Positions 28,060-36,833 of a stretch of 64,000 nt of DNA are shown piece by piece. The DNA lies in NCBI RefSeq assembly GCF_900112345.1, contig NZ_FOLB01000005.1, forward strand, positions 124,001 through 188,000. Direction: 5' to 3'. Under the pieces are notes generated by a model. It ran no database searches and was not told where the DNA came from. It worked only from the letters and a program-made list of their open reading frames with translations. The stretch's first letter is position 1. The number at the start of each line of letters is the position of its first letter. The position numbers and the translations under genes were made by a program. The DNA is from Nocardioides terrae (lineage in GTDB: Bacteria > Actinomycetota > Actinomycetes > Propionibacteriales > Nocardioidaceae).

Positions 28060-28076
28060 TTGCGAACATATCGCAA
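28060..28076. promoter_or_regulatory. Nur-like (nickel Fur-family) box
   Basis: TTGCGA-acata-TCGCAA is a perfect 6-5-6 palindrome in the gap between nicT and the divergent CDF gene. It fits the Streptomyces Nur consensus tTGCaa-N5-ttGCAA at the conserved TTGC and GCAA positions. Its place just before nicT fits nickel-dependent repression of uptake. Confidence 0.7.
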
Positions 28077-28128
28077 CAACCACCGGCCGGCATCTGCCGG
28101 GTGGCCCGGTGGCTGGGAGGATGGTCGG

Positions 28129-29067
28129 GTGTCCACCTCGACCCACGGCGCCCACCACGCGCACGACCACGGCCACGTGCCCTCGGCCGACGCCGACCGG
28201 CGACACCTGGTCGCAGCGCTCGCGCTGCTGAGCACCTTCCTGGTGGCCGAGGTCGTGGTCGCCGTGGTCGCCGGGTCGCTGGCGCTGCTCTCCGATGCGG
28301 GCCACATGCTCACCGACGTCGCCGCCATCGCCCTCGCGCTGGTCGCCGCGCGGCTCGCGAGCCGGCCGGCCGCAGGCGCGTGGACCTTCGGCATGCACCG
28401 CGCCGAGATCCTGTCGGCCGCCGTCAACGGCGTGACGCTGGTGGCGATCTCGCTCGTCGTCGCCGTCGAGGCGGTACGCCGCTTGCTGGACCCTCCCGGC
28501 GTCTCCGGCTGGCCGGTGGTGGCCACGGCTCTGGTCGGCTGCCTGGTCAACATCGCCGTGGCCTGGCTGCTGGCCCGCGCGGACCGCCGCTCGCTCAACG
28601 TGGAGGGCGCCTTCCAGCACGTCCTGACCGACCTCTACGGCTTCGTCGGCACGCTCGTCGCCGGCCTCGTCATCCTCGCCACCGGCTGGACCCGGGCCGA
28701 CCCGATCGCCTCGCTGCTGGTCGTCGCGCTGATGCTGCGAGCGGGATGGCGACTGCTCCGCGACTCCGGCCGGATCCTGCTCGAGGCGGCGCCGGCCGAC
28801 ACCGACCTGGCCCTCATCCGCAGCCACCTCCTCGGGGTGCCGCACGTGCGGGAGGTCCACGACCTGCACGTGTGGACGGTGACCTCGGCGCTGCCCGCGC
28901 TCTCGGCCCACGTCGTCGTCGACCAGGCCTGCTTCGCCGACGGTCACGCGCCCCAGATCCTCGACCAGATCCAGGCGTGCCTCGCCGGGCACTTCGACGT
29001 CGAGCACTCGACCTTCCAGCTCGAGCCGCCCGGGCACGCCCAGCACGAGGCGGGCGCGCACTCCTGA
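28129..29067 (+). CDS. Cation diffusion facilitator (CzcD/ZitB-like metal exporter)
   Basis: 312 residues from a GTG at 28129 with GGGAGG eight bases before. A histidine-rich N-terminus (HGAHHAHDHGH) is followed by six helices; the metal site residues lie in LLSDAGHMLTD and, in helix V, FQHVLTDLYG. The C-terminal cytoplasmic domain contains VREVHDLHVWTVT. CDF pumps exchange Zn2+, Co2+ or similar ions for protons; the divergent nickel importer suggests Ni/Co/Zn balance. Confidence 0.92.
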   Translation: MSTSTHGAHHAHDHGHVPSADADRRHLVAALALLSTFLVAEVVVAVVAGSLALLSDAGHMLTDVAAIALALVAARLASRPAAGAWTFGMHRAEILSAAVNGVTLVAISLVVAVEAVRRLLDPPGVSGWPVVATALVGCLVNIAVAWLLARADRRSLNVEGAFQHVLTDLYGFVGTLVAGLVILATGWTRADPIASLLVVALMLRAGWRLLRDSGRILLEAAPADTDLALIRSHLLGVPHVREVHDLHVWTVTSALPALSAHVVVDQACFADGHAPQILDQIQACLAGHFDVEHSTFQLEPPGHAQHEAGAHS

Positions 29068-29125
29068 GGTCTCGCAGTGTGGAGGCCCTGGCCGCCGGAC
29101 ACTCCCTCGCGACACACTGCAGAGC

Positions 29126-30571
29126 ATGACCACAGCGAACATCGGCGTCGTCGGCCTTGCCGTCATGGGCTCCAACCTGGCTCGCAACCTCGCGTCCCGC
29201 GAAGGCAACACGGTGGCAGTCTTCAACCGCACCTACGCCCGGACCCAGGAGCTGCTCGACGAGCACGGCGACGCGGGCTTCGTGGCCGCCGAGACGATCG
29301 ACGACTTCGTCGCCTCGCTGGCCAAGCCGCGCACCGCGATCATCATGGTCCAGGCCGGCAAGGGCACCGACGCCGTCATCGAGCAGCTGGCGGAGCGGTT
29401 CGAGCCGGGCGACATCATCGTCGACGGCGGCAACGCCAACTTCCTCGACACCATCCGCCGCGAGCGCGAGCTGCGCGAGCGCGGCCTCAACTTCGTCGGG
29501 ACCGGCATCTCGGGCGGCGAGGAGGGCGCGCTCAAGGGCCCGTCCATCATGCCCGGCGGGTCCGACGAGGCCTGGGAGACGCTCGGCCCGATCCTGCGCT
29601 CGATCGCCGCCGTCGCGCCCGACGGCGAGCCGTGTGTCACCCACGTCGGCACCGACGGCGCGGGCCACTTCGTCAAGATGGTGCACAACGGCATCGAGTA
29701 CGCCGACATGCAGCTCATCGCCGAGGCCTACGACCTCCTCCGCCGGGTCGGCGGAGCGTCGGTCCCCGAGCTGGTCGACGTCTTCCGCAGCTGGAACGAG
29801 GGCGACCTGGAGTCCTACCTCATCGAGATCACCGCCGAGGTGCTCGGCCAGCAGGACGCCGCCACGGGCGGGCCGCTGGTCGACTCCATCCTCGACGAGG
29901 CCGGCTCCAAGGGGACCGGCGTGTGGACGGTCCAGAACGCGCTCGGGCTCGGAGTCCCCGTCTCCGGGATCGGCGAGGCGGTCTTCGCCCGCGCCGTCTC
30001 GAGCAAGCCCGAGCAGCGGGCCGCGGTGCGCGGGACGGTGACGTCGCGTCCTGAGCGCCCGGAGGTCCCCGACAGGTTCGCCGACGACGTCCGCGCGGCG
30101 CTCTACGCCTCGAAGGTGGTCGCCTACGCGCAGGGCTTCGACCTGATCGTGGCGGGTGCGAAGGAGTACGGCTGGGAGATCGACCTGGGCGCGATCGCGA
30201 AGATCTGGCGGGCCGGCTGCATCATCCGGGCGCGGTTCCTCGACCGGATCACCGACGCCTACACCGGCGACCCCGGCCTCATCTCGCTGCTGGCTGACCC
30301 CTACTTCGCCGACGCGGTCGCGACCGGGCAGGCGGCCTGGCGCCGCGTCGTCGCGACGGCGGTGACGGCCGGCGTGCCCGCGCCCGGCTTCTCCTCGGCG
30401 CTCGCCTACTACGACTCGCTCGCCTCCGAGCGGCTGCCCGCCGCGCTGATCCAGGGGCAGCGGGACTTCTTCGGGGCGCACACCTACCACCGCGTCGACC
30501 GCGAGGGCGTCTTCCACACGCTCTGGTCCGACGACCGTCGCGAGATCGAGACGGAGCCCTCGACGCACTGA
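29126..30571 (+). CDS. gnd: 6-phosphogluconate dehydrogenase, decarboxylating
   Basis: 481 residues, the long (E. coli-type) form. Converts 6-phosphogluconate to ribulose 5-phosphate plus CO2 with NADP+. N-terminal dinucleotide fold IGVVGLAVMGSNLARNLA, then VDGGNANFLDT, the catalytic GTGISGGEEGALKGPSIMPG and HFVKMVHNGIEY, and the C-terminal helical part ending in HTYHRVDREG. It starts 58 bases after the CDF gene. Confidence 0.97.
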   Translation: MTTANIGVVGLAVMGSNLARNLASREGNTVAVFNRTYARTQELLDEHGDAGFVAAETIDDFVASLAKPRTAIIMVQAGKGTDAVIEQLAERFEPGDIIVDGGNANFLDTIRRERELRERGLNFVGTGISGGEEGALKGPSIMPGGSDEAWETLGPILRSIAAVAPDGEPCVTHVGTDGAGHFVKMVHNGIEYADMQLIAEAYDLLRRVGGASVPELVDVFRSWNEGDLESYLIEITAEVLGQQDAATGGPLVDSILDEAGSKGTGVWTVQNALGLGVPVSGIGEAVFARAVSSKPEQRAAVRGTVTSRPERPEVPDRFADDVRAALYASKVVAYAQGFDLIVAGAKEYGWEIDLGAIAKIWRAGCIIRARFLDRITDAYTGDPGLISLLADPYFADAVATGQAAWRRVVATAVTAGVPAPGFSSALAYYDSLASERLPAALIQGQRDFFGAHTYHRVDREGVFHTLWSDDRREIETEPSTH

Positions 30572-30598
30572 TCCGGCCCCGATCGGGAACCGGCGCGC

Positions 30599-31963
30599 AT
30601 GCCGACCACCGTCTTGTGGCTCCGTCGCGACCTGCGCCTCCACGACCATCCCGCGCTCGTGGAGGCCGCCCGCGACGGCGCCGAGGTGGTGCCGCTGTTC
30701 GTGCTCGACCCGGGGCTGCTGAAGCCGTCCGGACCGGCTCGGACGGCCTTCCTGCTCCGGTCCCTGCGGGCGCTGGACGACGACCTGCGCGCGCACGGCG
30801 GTCGGCTGGTCGTCCGGCACGGCCGTCCCGAGGACGTCGTGCCCGCCGTCGCAGGTGAGGTCGGCGCCGCCGCCGCGCACGTGAGCGAGGACTTCGGCCC
30901 CTACGGCCGGGTCCGGGACGAGCGCGTCTGCGCGGCGCTCGCGGCGCAGGACCCGAGCGTCCCGATGGTCGCCACCGGGTCGCCGTACGCCGTCGCGCCC
31001 GGTCGTGTCACCACGAAGTCGGGCGGTCACTACCAGGTGTTCGGGCCGTTCTACCGCGCCTGGACGGAGCACGGCTGGCGCGCGCCCGCGGACTCCGACC
31101 CGTCGACGGTCGCCTGGCGGACGGCGCGCTCCGACGACCTGCCGGACGAGCCGGCGTCGGCGCGCGACGTACGGCTGCCCGAGCCGGGCGAGGAGGCCGC
31201 ACACGCCGCGTGGCACGCGTTCCGCGACCGGATCGCTGACTACCCCGCGGACCGGGAACGGCCGGGCGTGGACGGCACGTCGCGGATGTCGGCGTACCTC
31301 AAGCTCGGGACCGTGCACGTCCGGACCCTGCTCGCCGACCTCGGCCACGACGACGGCAGCGACACGTTCCGGCGCGAGCTGGCCTGGCGGGAGTTCTATG
31401 CAGCCGTGCTGGCCGCCCGACCCGAGAGCGCCCGCGACTATCTGCACCCGCAGCTGGAGGCGATGCCCTACGCGACCGGCCGGACCCTCGAGAAGCGGCT
31501 GCAGGCGTGGGAGCGCGGCGAGACCGGCTACCCGATCGTCGACGCCGGGATGCGGCAGCTGCTCGCCGAGGGCTGGATGCACAACCGGGTCCGGATGATC
31601 GTGGCGTCGTTCCTGGTCAAGGACCTGCACGTCGAGTGGACGCACGGCGCCCGCCACTTCATGCGTCACCTCGTCGACGGCGACCTCGCCAGCAACCAGC
31701 ACAACTGGCAGTGGGTGGCGGGCTGCGGCACCGACGCGGCGCCGTTCTTCAGGATCTTCAACCCCACCACCCAGGGCCGAAAGTTCGACCCCGAGGGCGC
31801 CTACGTCCGCCGGTGGGTCCGCGAGCTCGCCGACGTCGAGGGCAGGCACGTGCACGACCCCTGGGAGCTGCCCGAGCAGCCCGAGGGCTACCCCGAGCCG
31901 ATCGTCGACCACGCCACCGAGCGCGCCGCCTCGCTGACGGCCTACGAGGCGCTGCGACGCTGA
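30599..31963 (+). CDS. phrB: Deoxyribodipyrimidine photolyase (cryptochrome/photolyase family)
   Basis: 454 residues. Light-driven repair of cyclobutane pyrimidine dimers. N-terminal antenna domain (VLWLRRDLRLHDHPALVEA), FAD-binding helical domain with ETGYPIVDAGMRQLLAEGW, MHNRVRMIVASFL and ASNQHNWQWVAGCGTDAAPF. These are the class I CPD photolyase blocks, so repair rather than a pure cryptochrome role is favoured. It starts 27 bases after gnd; ribosome binding site weak. Confidence 0.93.
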   Translation: MPTTVLWLRRDLRLHDHPALVEAARDGAEVVPLFVLDPGLLKPSGPARTAFLLRSLRALDDDLRAHGGRLVVRHGRPEDVVPAVAGEVGAAAAHVSEDFGPYGRVRDERVCAALAAQDPSVPMVATGSPYAVAPGRVTTKSGGHYQVFGPFYRAWTEHGWRAPADSDPSTVAWRTARSDDLPDEPASARDVRLPEPGEEAAHAAWHAFRDRIADYPADRERPGVDGTSRMSAYLKLGTVHVRTLLADLGHDDGSDTFRRELAWREFYAAVLAARPESARDYLHPQLEAMPYATGRTLEKRLQAWERGETGYPIVDAGMRQLLAEGWMHNRVRMIVASFLVKDLHVEWTHGARHFMRHLVDGDLASNQHNWQWVAGCGTDAAPFFRIFNPTTQGRKFDPEGAYVRRWVRELADVEGRHVHDPWELPEQPEGYPEPIVDHATERAASLTAYEALRR

Positions 31964-31990
31964 CATCCGAAAGGGGGGTCCGCTCCGAAC
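31963..31990 (+). promoter_or_regulatory. Candidate SigK promoter, apparently leaderless
   Basis: ACATCC (31963-31968), 16 bases, CCGAAC (31985-31990) resembles the mycobacterial SigK promoter CCATCC / CCGAAT. The ATG of the next gene is at 31998, seven bases after the -10 hexamer, where transcription should begin, so the mRNA would be leaderless. Confidence 0.55.
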
Positions 31991-31997
31991 AGCGACC

Positions 31998-33524
31998 ATG
32001 ACGTCTTGGAGCGACCGCCTCATCCTCGCCGCCCTCGGGCCGGTCGCCGCCGCCGTGGGGCTCGCCGCAGGGCACTTGGAGGCGGCAGCGACCACCCCCG
32101 CGGCCTCGCCGGTCCTCGCGGTCGGCTCGACCGTCATCGACCGGACGCCGACACCGCTCAAGGAGTGGGCGATCGCGCACTTCGGCACCAACGACAAGAC
32201 GATCCTCGTCGGCTCGGTCCTCATCGTGGTGCTCCTGGCCGCGACGGGTGTCGGCTTCGCCGCGCGACGCTCGCGGGTGCTGGGTGCCGGCTTCCTCGTC
32301 GCGCTGGCGGCGGTCGCCGGAGTGGCAGCGGTACGACGCCCCGCGGCCGGCCTCGCCGACGCGGTGCCCAGTGTCGTCGCCGCGGTCGTCGCGGTCCTGG
32401 TGCTGCTCGGCCTGCTCGCGCTGTGGTCGCCCCGACGGGCCGCCGGCGCCGGGACGGCGTCGCCGTCGCGGCGCCGGGTCCTCCTCGGTCTGGGCGTCGC
32501 GACCGTGGGCGCCGGAACCCTGGGCCAGCTGGGCCGTCGGCTGATCTCGACCCGCGGTCGCCCCGAGGACATCGCGCTGCCGGCGCCTGTCGAGCCGGCG
32601 CCGGCGTTCCCGGCCGGCCTCGACCGCACGGTGCCCGGGATCACGCCGTTCCGGACGCCGTCGAAGCGGTTCTACCGCGTCGACACGCGCCTCGACGTCC
32701 CGGTGCTCAGCAGCTCCGACTGGCGGCTGGTGATCGACGGCGACGTACGCCGCCCCTTCACGCTGACCTTCGAGGAGCTGCTGGCGATGCCGATGATCGA
32801 GCGCGACATCGCCCTGACCTGCGTCTCCAACAGCGTCGGCGGCCCGTACACCGGCGGCGCCCGCTGGCTCGGCGTCCGGCTCACCGACGTGCTCGACCGG
32901 GCCGGGGTCGGCGACCGCGCCGACCAGGTGCTCAGCACCGACTTCGCCGGGATGACCATCAGCACCCCGCTCGCCCTGGCGACCGACGGCCGGGACGCGA
33001 TGGTCGCGGTCGGCATGAACGGCGCGCCGCTGCCGCGTGCGCACGGCTTCCCGGCCCGCCTGGTGATCCCCGGGCTCTACGGGTTCATCAGCGCCACGAA
33101 GTGGCTCACCCGGTTGACGCTGACGACGTACGCCGACCGCTCGGCCTACTGGACCGACCGCGGATGGGCGACCGACGGACCCATCAAGATCTCCAGCCGG
33201 ATCGACACGCCACGGCCGCTCGCGCAGCTGTCCTCGGGCGAGGTCGTCGTGGGCGGCGTCGCCTGGGCGCAGGGCGCCGGCGGCGTGCAGCGCGTCGAGA
33301 TCAGCATCGACGGTGGCGCCTGGCAGCCGGCGAAGCTCGGGCCGTCGGCGGGCGAGGTCTATTGGCGGCAGTGGTTCCACCGCTGGGACGCGCAGCCCGG
33401 GTCGCACACGCTGGCGTGCCGGGTGGTCGACAACGCCGGCCAGACCCAGACCGCGGTGCGGGCGAACCCGTTCCCCGACGGCGCCAGCGGCATCCACACC
33501 ATCAACGTGACCGTCGCCACATGA
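31998..33524 (+). CDS. Membrane-anchored molybdopterin-dependent oxidoreductase (sulfite-oxidase fold)
   Basis: 508 residues. An N-terminal part of about four helices is followed by SRRRVLLGLG and another hydrophobic stretch that looks like a Tat-type signal anchor. The outer domain is sulfite-oxidase-like: VIDGDVRRPFTLTFEELLAMP, then the cysteine of ALTCVSNSVGG (Cys275), expected to ligate molybdenum, RWLGVRLTDVL, and a C-terminal Ig-like dimer domain ending near HTINVTVAT. Substrate unknown. A SigK-like promoter abuts the start codon and a fasciclin gene follows, placing it in the SigK group. The MoCo genes are 10 kb away. Confidence 0.88.
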   Translation: MTSWSDRLILAALGPVAAAVGLAAGHLEAAATTPAASPVLAVGSTVIDRTPTPLKEWAIAHFGTNDKTILVGSVLIVVLLAATGVGFAARRSRVLGAGFLVALAAVAGVAAVRRPAAGLADAVPSVVAAVVAVLVLLGLLALWSPRRAAGAGTASPSRRRVLLGLGVATVGAGTLGQLGRRLISTRGRPEDIALPAPVEPAPAFPAGLDRTVPGITPFRTPSKRFYRVDTRLDVPVLSSSDWRLVIDGDVRRPFTLTFEELLAMPMIERDIALTCVSNSVGGPYTGGARWLGVRLTDVLDRAGVGDRADQVLSTDFAGMTISTPLALATDGRDAMVAVGMNGAPLPRAHGFPARLVIPGLYGFISATKWLTRLTLTTYADRSAYWTDRGWATDGPIKISSRIDTPRPLAQLSSGEVVVGGVAWAQGAGGVQRVEISIDGGAWQPAKLGPSAGEVYWRQWFHRWDAQPGSHTLACRVVDNAGQTQTAVRANPFPDGASGIHTINVTVAT

Positions 33525-33531
33525 TCCGCAC

Positions 33532-33558
33532 CCATCCGGATCGGCCGGCGCACCGAAT
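33532..33558 (+). promoter_or_regulatory. Candidate SigK promoter upstream of the fasciclin gene
   Basis: CCATCC (33532-33537), 15 bases, CCGAAT (33553-33558) matches both hexamers of the mycobacterial SigK consensus exactly. It lies about 55 bases before the fasciclin start, in an 89-bp gap. Confidence 0.7.
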
Positions 33559-33613
33559 ACCAGGTGCAAGACACCGACAGCCCCTCGATCGAAGCCCACG
33601 GAAGGCAACCGCC

Positions 33614-34255
33614 ATGAAGACCACGATCCTCCGCTCCACCGGCCTCGCGGCCGCACTCGTCCTGTCGCTCAGCGTCGCCGCCTGCGGCGGCAGCGACTCC
33701 GGCTCGGGCGACGACGCCGGAGCCTCGTCCTCGTCGGCGCCGATGGCGTCCGACTCCTCGGCCGCCGCCATGGACGCCGGCTCGAAGCCCTTCGGCCCGG
33801 GCTGCTCGTCGATCCCGACCAGCGGCGCCGGCTCCTTCGACGGCATGGTCAAGGACCCGGTCGCGACGGCTGCCAGCAACAACCCGCTGCTCAGCACGCT
33901 CGTCACCGCCGTGACGAAGGCCGACCTGGTCGATACCCTCAACGGCGCCGACGGCCTCACCGTGTTCGCGCCGACCAACGACGCCTTCTCGAAGATCCCG
34001 AAGGACCAGCTGGACAAGGTGCTGGCCGACAAGGCGATGCTCACCGCGATCCTGACCCACCACGTGGTGGGCGGGAAGCTCGACCCGACCGCCGTCGCGG
34101 GCACCCAGACCACGCTCAACAAGGACTCGGTGACAGTCACGGGCGACGCCTCGGGCATGACCGTCGACGGTGCGAACGTGGTCTGCGGCAACATCCCGAC
34201 CGCGAACGCGACCGTCTACGTCGTCGACACGGTGCTCATGCCGCCGTCCATGTGA
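33614..34255 (+). CDS. Fasciclin-domain lipoprotein (MPT83/MPT70-like)
   Basis: 213 residues. Lipoprotein signal with lipobox VAAC (Cys24), a Ser/Ala/Asp-rich linker, then one FAS1 domain: NPLLSTLVTAVTKADLVDTL, LTVFAPTNDAFSKIP and a NATVYVVDTVLMPPSM end. FAS1 domains mediate adhesion or surface interactions. In M. tuberculosis MPT70 and MPT83 have the same domain and are the main SigK targets, and here sigK follows directly, with a SigK-type promoter upstream. Confidence 0.9.
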   Translation: MKTTILRSTGLAAALVLSLSVAACGGSDSGSGDDAGASSSSAPMASDSSAAAMDAGSKPFGPGCSSIPTSGAGSFDGMVKDPVATAASNNPLLSTLVTAVTKADLVDTLNGADGLTVFAPTNDAFSKIPKDQLDKVLADKAMLTAILTHHVVGGKLDPTAVAGTQTTLNKDSVTVTGDASGMTVDGANVVCGNIPTANATVYVVDTVLMPPSM

Positions 34256-34291
34256 CCGGACCCGTAGACCAGGACCCGAGAGACTAGGACC

Positions 34292-34903
34292 GTGAACCAC
34301 CTCAGGCCCGTGCCCGACGGCGCCCCCGAACCGGGGGCGCCGTCGGCGCCCGACCTCGGAGACCTGCTGCGGCGATCGGCCCGGGGCGACCAGACGGCCT
34401 TCGCCGCCGTCTACGACGCCGTCGCACCGAAGGTCTACGGCCTGGCGCTCCGGGTGTTGCGCGACCCCGCGCAGGCCGAGGAGGTCGCGCAGGAGGTGCT
34501 GCTGGAGATCTGGCGCACCGCCTCGCACTTCCGGGCCGAGCGGGGTAGCCCGCTCGCCTGGATGCTGACCATCACCCATCGCCGGGCGGTGGACAGGGTC
34601 CGCGCCGCGGAGTCGGCGACCCGGCGTGACGTCGCCTACGGGCATCGGAACCAGTCGGTCAGCCACGACGCGACCGCCGAGGCGGCGCACGCCTCGCTCG
34701 ACGCCCGCCGGGTCCGCGGCGCCCTCGACGCACTGACCCCCGTCCAGCGCGAAGCCGTCCAGCTCGCCTACCTCGGGGGCTACACCCACACGGAGGTCGC
34801 CAGCATGCTGGACCTGCCGGTCGGGACCGCCAAGACCAGGATCAGGGACGGCCTGATCCGCCTGCGAGACACGATGGGAGTGGGGACGCGCGATGAGCTC
34901 TGA
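34292..34903 (+). CDS. sigK: ECF RNA polymerase sigma factor SigK
   Basis: 203 residues from a GTG at 34292. Sigma region 2 includes LALRVLRDPAQAEEVAQEVL and LAWMLTITHRRAVDRVR; region 4 is LTPVQREAVQLAYLGGYTHT then VPVGTAKTRIRDGLIRLRD-like sequence. It starts 36 bases after the fasciclin gene, and its end overlaps rskA by 11 bases, the known SigK-RskA arrangement. No separate SigK-type promoter is visible in the short gap, so it is probably cotranscribed with its target. Confidence 0.9.
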   Translation: MNHLRPVPDGAPEPGAPSAPDLGDLLRRSARGDQTAFAAVYDAVAPKVYGLALRVLRDPAQAEEVAQEVLLEIWRTASHFRAERGSPLAWMLTITHRRAVDRVRAAESATRRDVAYGHRNQSVSHDATAEAAHASLDARRVRGALDALTPVQREAVQLAYLGGYTHTEVASMLDLPVGTAKTRIRDGLIRLRDTMGVGTRDEL

Positions 34904-35612
34904 CATCCACGCACTGTCGGGCGCCTACGCCCTGGACGCGCTCGACGCCGACGAACGGGCCGAGTTCGAGCGACACCTGGTGGGCTGCGACGCCTGCCGG
35001 ACCGAGGTCGACAGCCTCCGTGAGGCGGCCGCCGAGCTGGGCCACCTCATCGAGGCGACGCCTCCCGCCGGCCTCCGCGAGCGGGTGCTCGCGGACGCCG
35101 CCGTGGTCCGGCCGCTGCCGCCGGCTATCGCAGCCGTCGACCGACGCAGGCGCCGCCGTCCGCTGACCGCGCTGATCGCGGCCGCAGCAGCCGTGCTCCT
35201 CGTGGGAGGCGGCGTGGCGTGGCATCCCTGGGACCGCTCCTCGGAGCCGACCACCGTCACCGCAGCCGACCGGGTCCTGCACGCCCCCGACACCCAGCGC
35301 ACCGGGACGGTCACCCTGCCGCACGGCGGCAGCGTGACGGTCTACCGCTCGGTCAGCCTCGACAAGGCCGCCGTGGTGGTGAAGGACCTGCCCGATCTCC
35401 CGGACGGCGAGGTCTACCAGATGTGGCTCCAGGACTCCCGCGGCGCCATGGCACCCGCCGGCATCGTCGGGAAGGGCGTCGCCACGGCACGGATGGTGCT
35501 CGACGGCCCCGCATCGGCGGCGGTCGGAGCCGGGATGACCGTGGAGCCTGCCGGTGGCTCCTCGCAGCCCACGAGCGCTCCCGTCGCGCTGCTGTCGTTC
35601 ACGGACGCCTGA
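34893..35612 (+). CDS. rskA: Anti-sigma-K factor
   Basis: 239 residues. The N-terminal cytoplasmic part has the zinc anti-sigma (ZAS) motif HLVGCDAC (His28, Cys32, Cys35), though RskA proteins do not always bind zinc. One helix (LIAAAAAVLLVGGGVAW) near residue 100 leads to an outer RskA domain with VVVKDLPDLPDGEVYQMWL. In mycobacteria RskA holds SigK at the membrane until regulated proteolysis. Its ATG lies within the last codons of sigK, so coupling is tight. Confidence 0.92.
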   Translation: MSSDIHALSGAYALDALDADERAEFERHLVGCDACRTEVDSLREAAAELGHLIEATPPAGLRERVLADAAVVRPLPPAIAAVDRRRRRRPLTALIAAAAAVLLVGGGVAWHPWDRSSEPTTVTAADRVLHAPDTQRTGTVTLPHGGSVTVYRSVSLDKAAVVVKDLPDLPDGEVYQMWLQDSRGAMAPAGIVGKGVATARMVLDGPASAAVGAGMTVEPAGGSSQPTSAPVALLSFTDA

Positions 35613-35636
35613 CGGCCACCGGGCATCGGCGGTCGC

Positions 35637-36242
35637 TCAGCCCTCGTCCTCGGCGGCGAGCTCGAGCAGGACCGCGCGGACCTCGGCGATCTCGACGTCC
35701 TCGGTGCGCCGGCCCCACTGCTCGGGCTGGCGCGCCCGGACGCAGCCGAACGGGTCCGGACACGGCGCCGCCACGAGCATCGTGTGCAGCGCCTGCAGCT
35801 CGCCGGCCAGACGAAGCGTCTGGCCGTAGGCCGGGTGGAGCCGCTGGTCGTCGAGCGGGACGCCCGCCAGGTCGCGGACGAGCTCCAGGACGACCCGTCC
35901 CAGGGTCGCCGCGAGCTTCCGCTCCGCGGCGCAGCCGCCGAGCCCGACGACCCGGTCAGGCAGGTCACGCGCGGCCTCACCGGCCGCGGAGAGCGCGCCG
36001 GTCACGGTGAGCACCTCGGCGGCCGCCACGTGCTCGACGGCGCGACGCCGCAGCCCGCGACGCTTCGTCTCCGTGTCCTCCGACGGAGCCGCCGGCAGAG
36101 TGAGGGACGCGGTGCCGGACCACTGGTCGACGCGAGCAAGGTCCTGGTACGCCGCCTCGGCGACGTCGGCGAACCGCTCCTGAGTCGCGGGGTCGGCGAA
36201 CAGCACGTAGCGAGCCACCGGCTTGCGACGGTCGACCAGCAT
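35637..36242 (-). CDS. Hypothetical protein, 201 residues
   Basis: No family recognised. The product is helical and charged, with an N-terminal LVDRRKPVARYVLFADP, three cysteines (GGCAAE, APCPDPFGC) and no signal or membrane helix. It converges on rskA and is followed upstream by the arsenic operon, with an 87-bp gap; membership of either group is unclear. The ATG at 36242 is the only good start. Confidence 0.55.
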   Translation of the reverse strand: MLVDRRKPVARYVLFADPATQERFADVAEAAYQDLARVDQWSGTASLTLPAAPSEDTETKRRGLRRRAVEHVAAAEVLTVTGALSAAGEAARDLPDRVVGLGGCAAERKLAATLGRVVLELVRDLAGVPLDDQRLHPAYGQTLRLAGELQALHTMLVAAPCPDPFGCVRARQPEQWGRRTEDVEIAEVRAVLLELAAEDEG

Positions 36243-36329
36243 GCGGCGTACCCCTTTCCCGACCCCCTCGGCGCAGCCTGCGGGGGTCCAGCCTTCTCAT
36301 CGGCCGTCAGGGGTGACTTCTGAGACCTC

Positions 36330-36833
36330 TCACCCGCCGACGACGGAACTGCGGCGCTCGACGAGGACGACGTCGCGCCACTGCCCCGCCAGGGGACCGG
36401 TGACCATCTGGCCGAGCCGTACACGGGTGCCGACCACCCGGAACCCCGCCGAGAGGTGCAGTCCCAGGCTCGCCGCGTTCTCCGGGAAGATCCCCGACTG
36501 GATCGTCCAGATCCCCTCCGCCTCGGTGGAGGCGATGAGACCGTCCAGCAGCGCTCGGCCGATCCCCCGACCGGCGACCGACGGGTCGACGTAGACGGAG
36601 TGCTCCACGACGCCCGCGTAGACGCACCGGTCGGAGACCGCCGAGGCGGCGACCCAGCCGAGCACCCGGCCGTCGTCGAGCGCGACGAGTCGCTGGCCCG
36701 GCAGCTTGGCCGCGTCGAACGCCTCCCACGACGGCGGCTCGCTCTCGAACGTCGCCTGGCCGGTGGCGATGCCGGCGGCATAGATGCACTCGACCTCGGG
36801 CCAGTGCCCGGTGGTCAGGGGGACGATGGTCAC
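36330..36833 (-). CDS. arsN: GNAT acetyltransferase, ArsN-like (arsinothricin/phosphinothricin type)
   Basis: 167 residues from a GTG at 36833 that overlaps the arsC stop. GNAT fold of the phosphinothricin acetyltransferase group: CIYAAGIATGQATFESEPPSW, then VEHSVYVDPSVAGRGIGRAL (acetyl-CoA loop), then SGIFPENAASLGLHLSAGFR. In ars operons this type (ArsN1) N-acetylates the arsenical antibiotic arsinothricin and phosphinothricin. The position as last gene of arsR-aqp-arsC supports that; general Pat-like activity on another amine is the alternative. Confidence 0.8.
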   Translation of the reverse strand: MTIVPLTTGHWPEVECIYAAGIATGQATFESEPPSWEAFDAAKLPGQRLVALDDGRVLGWVAASAVSDRCVYAGVVEHSVYVDPSVAGRGIGRALLDGLIASTEAEGIWTIQSGIFPENAASLGLHLSAGFRVVGTRVRLGQMVTGPLAGQWRDVVLVERRSSVVGG

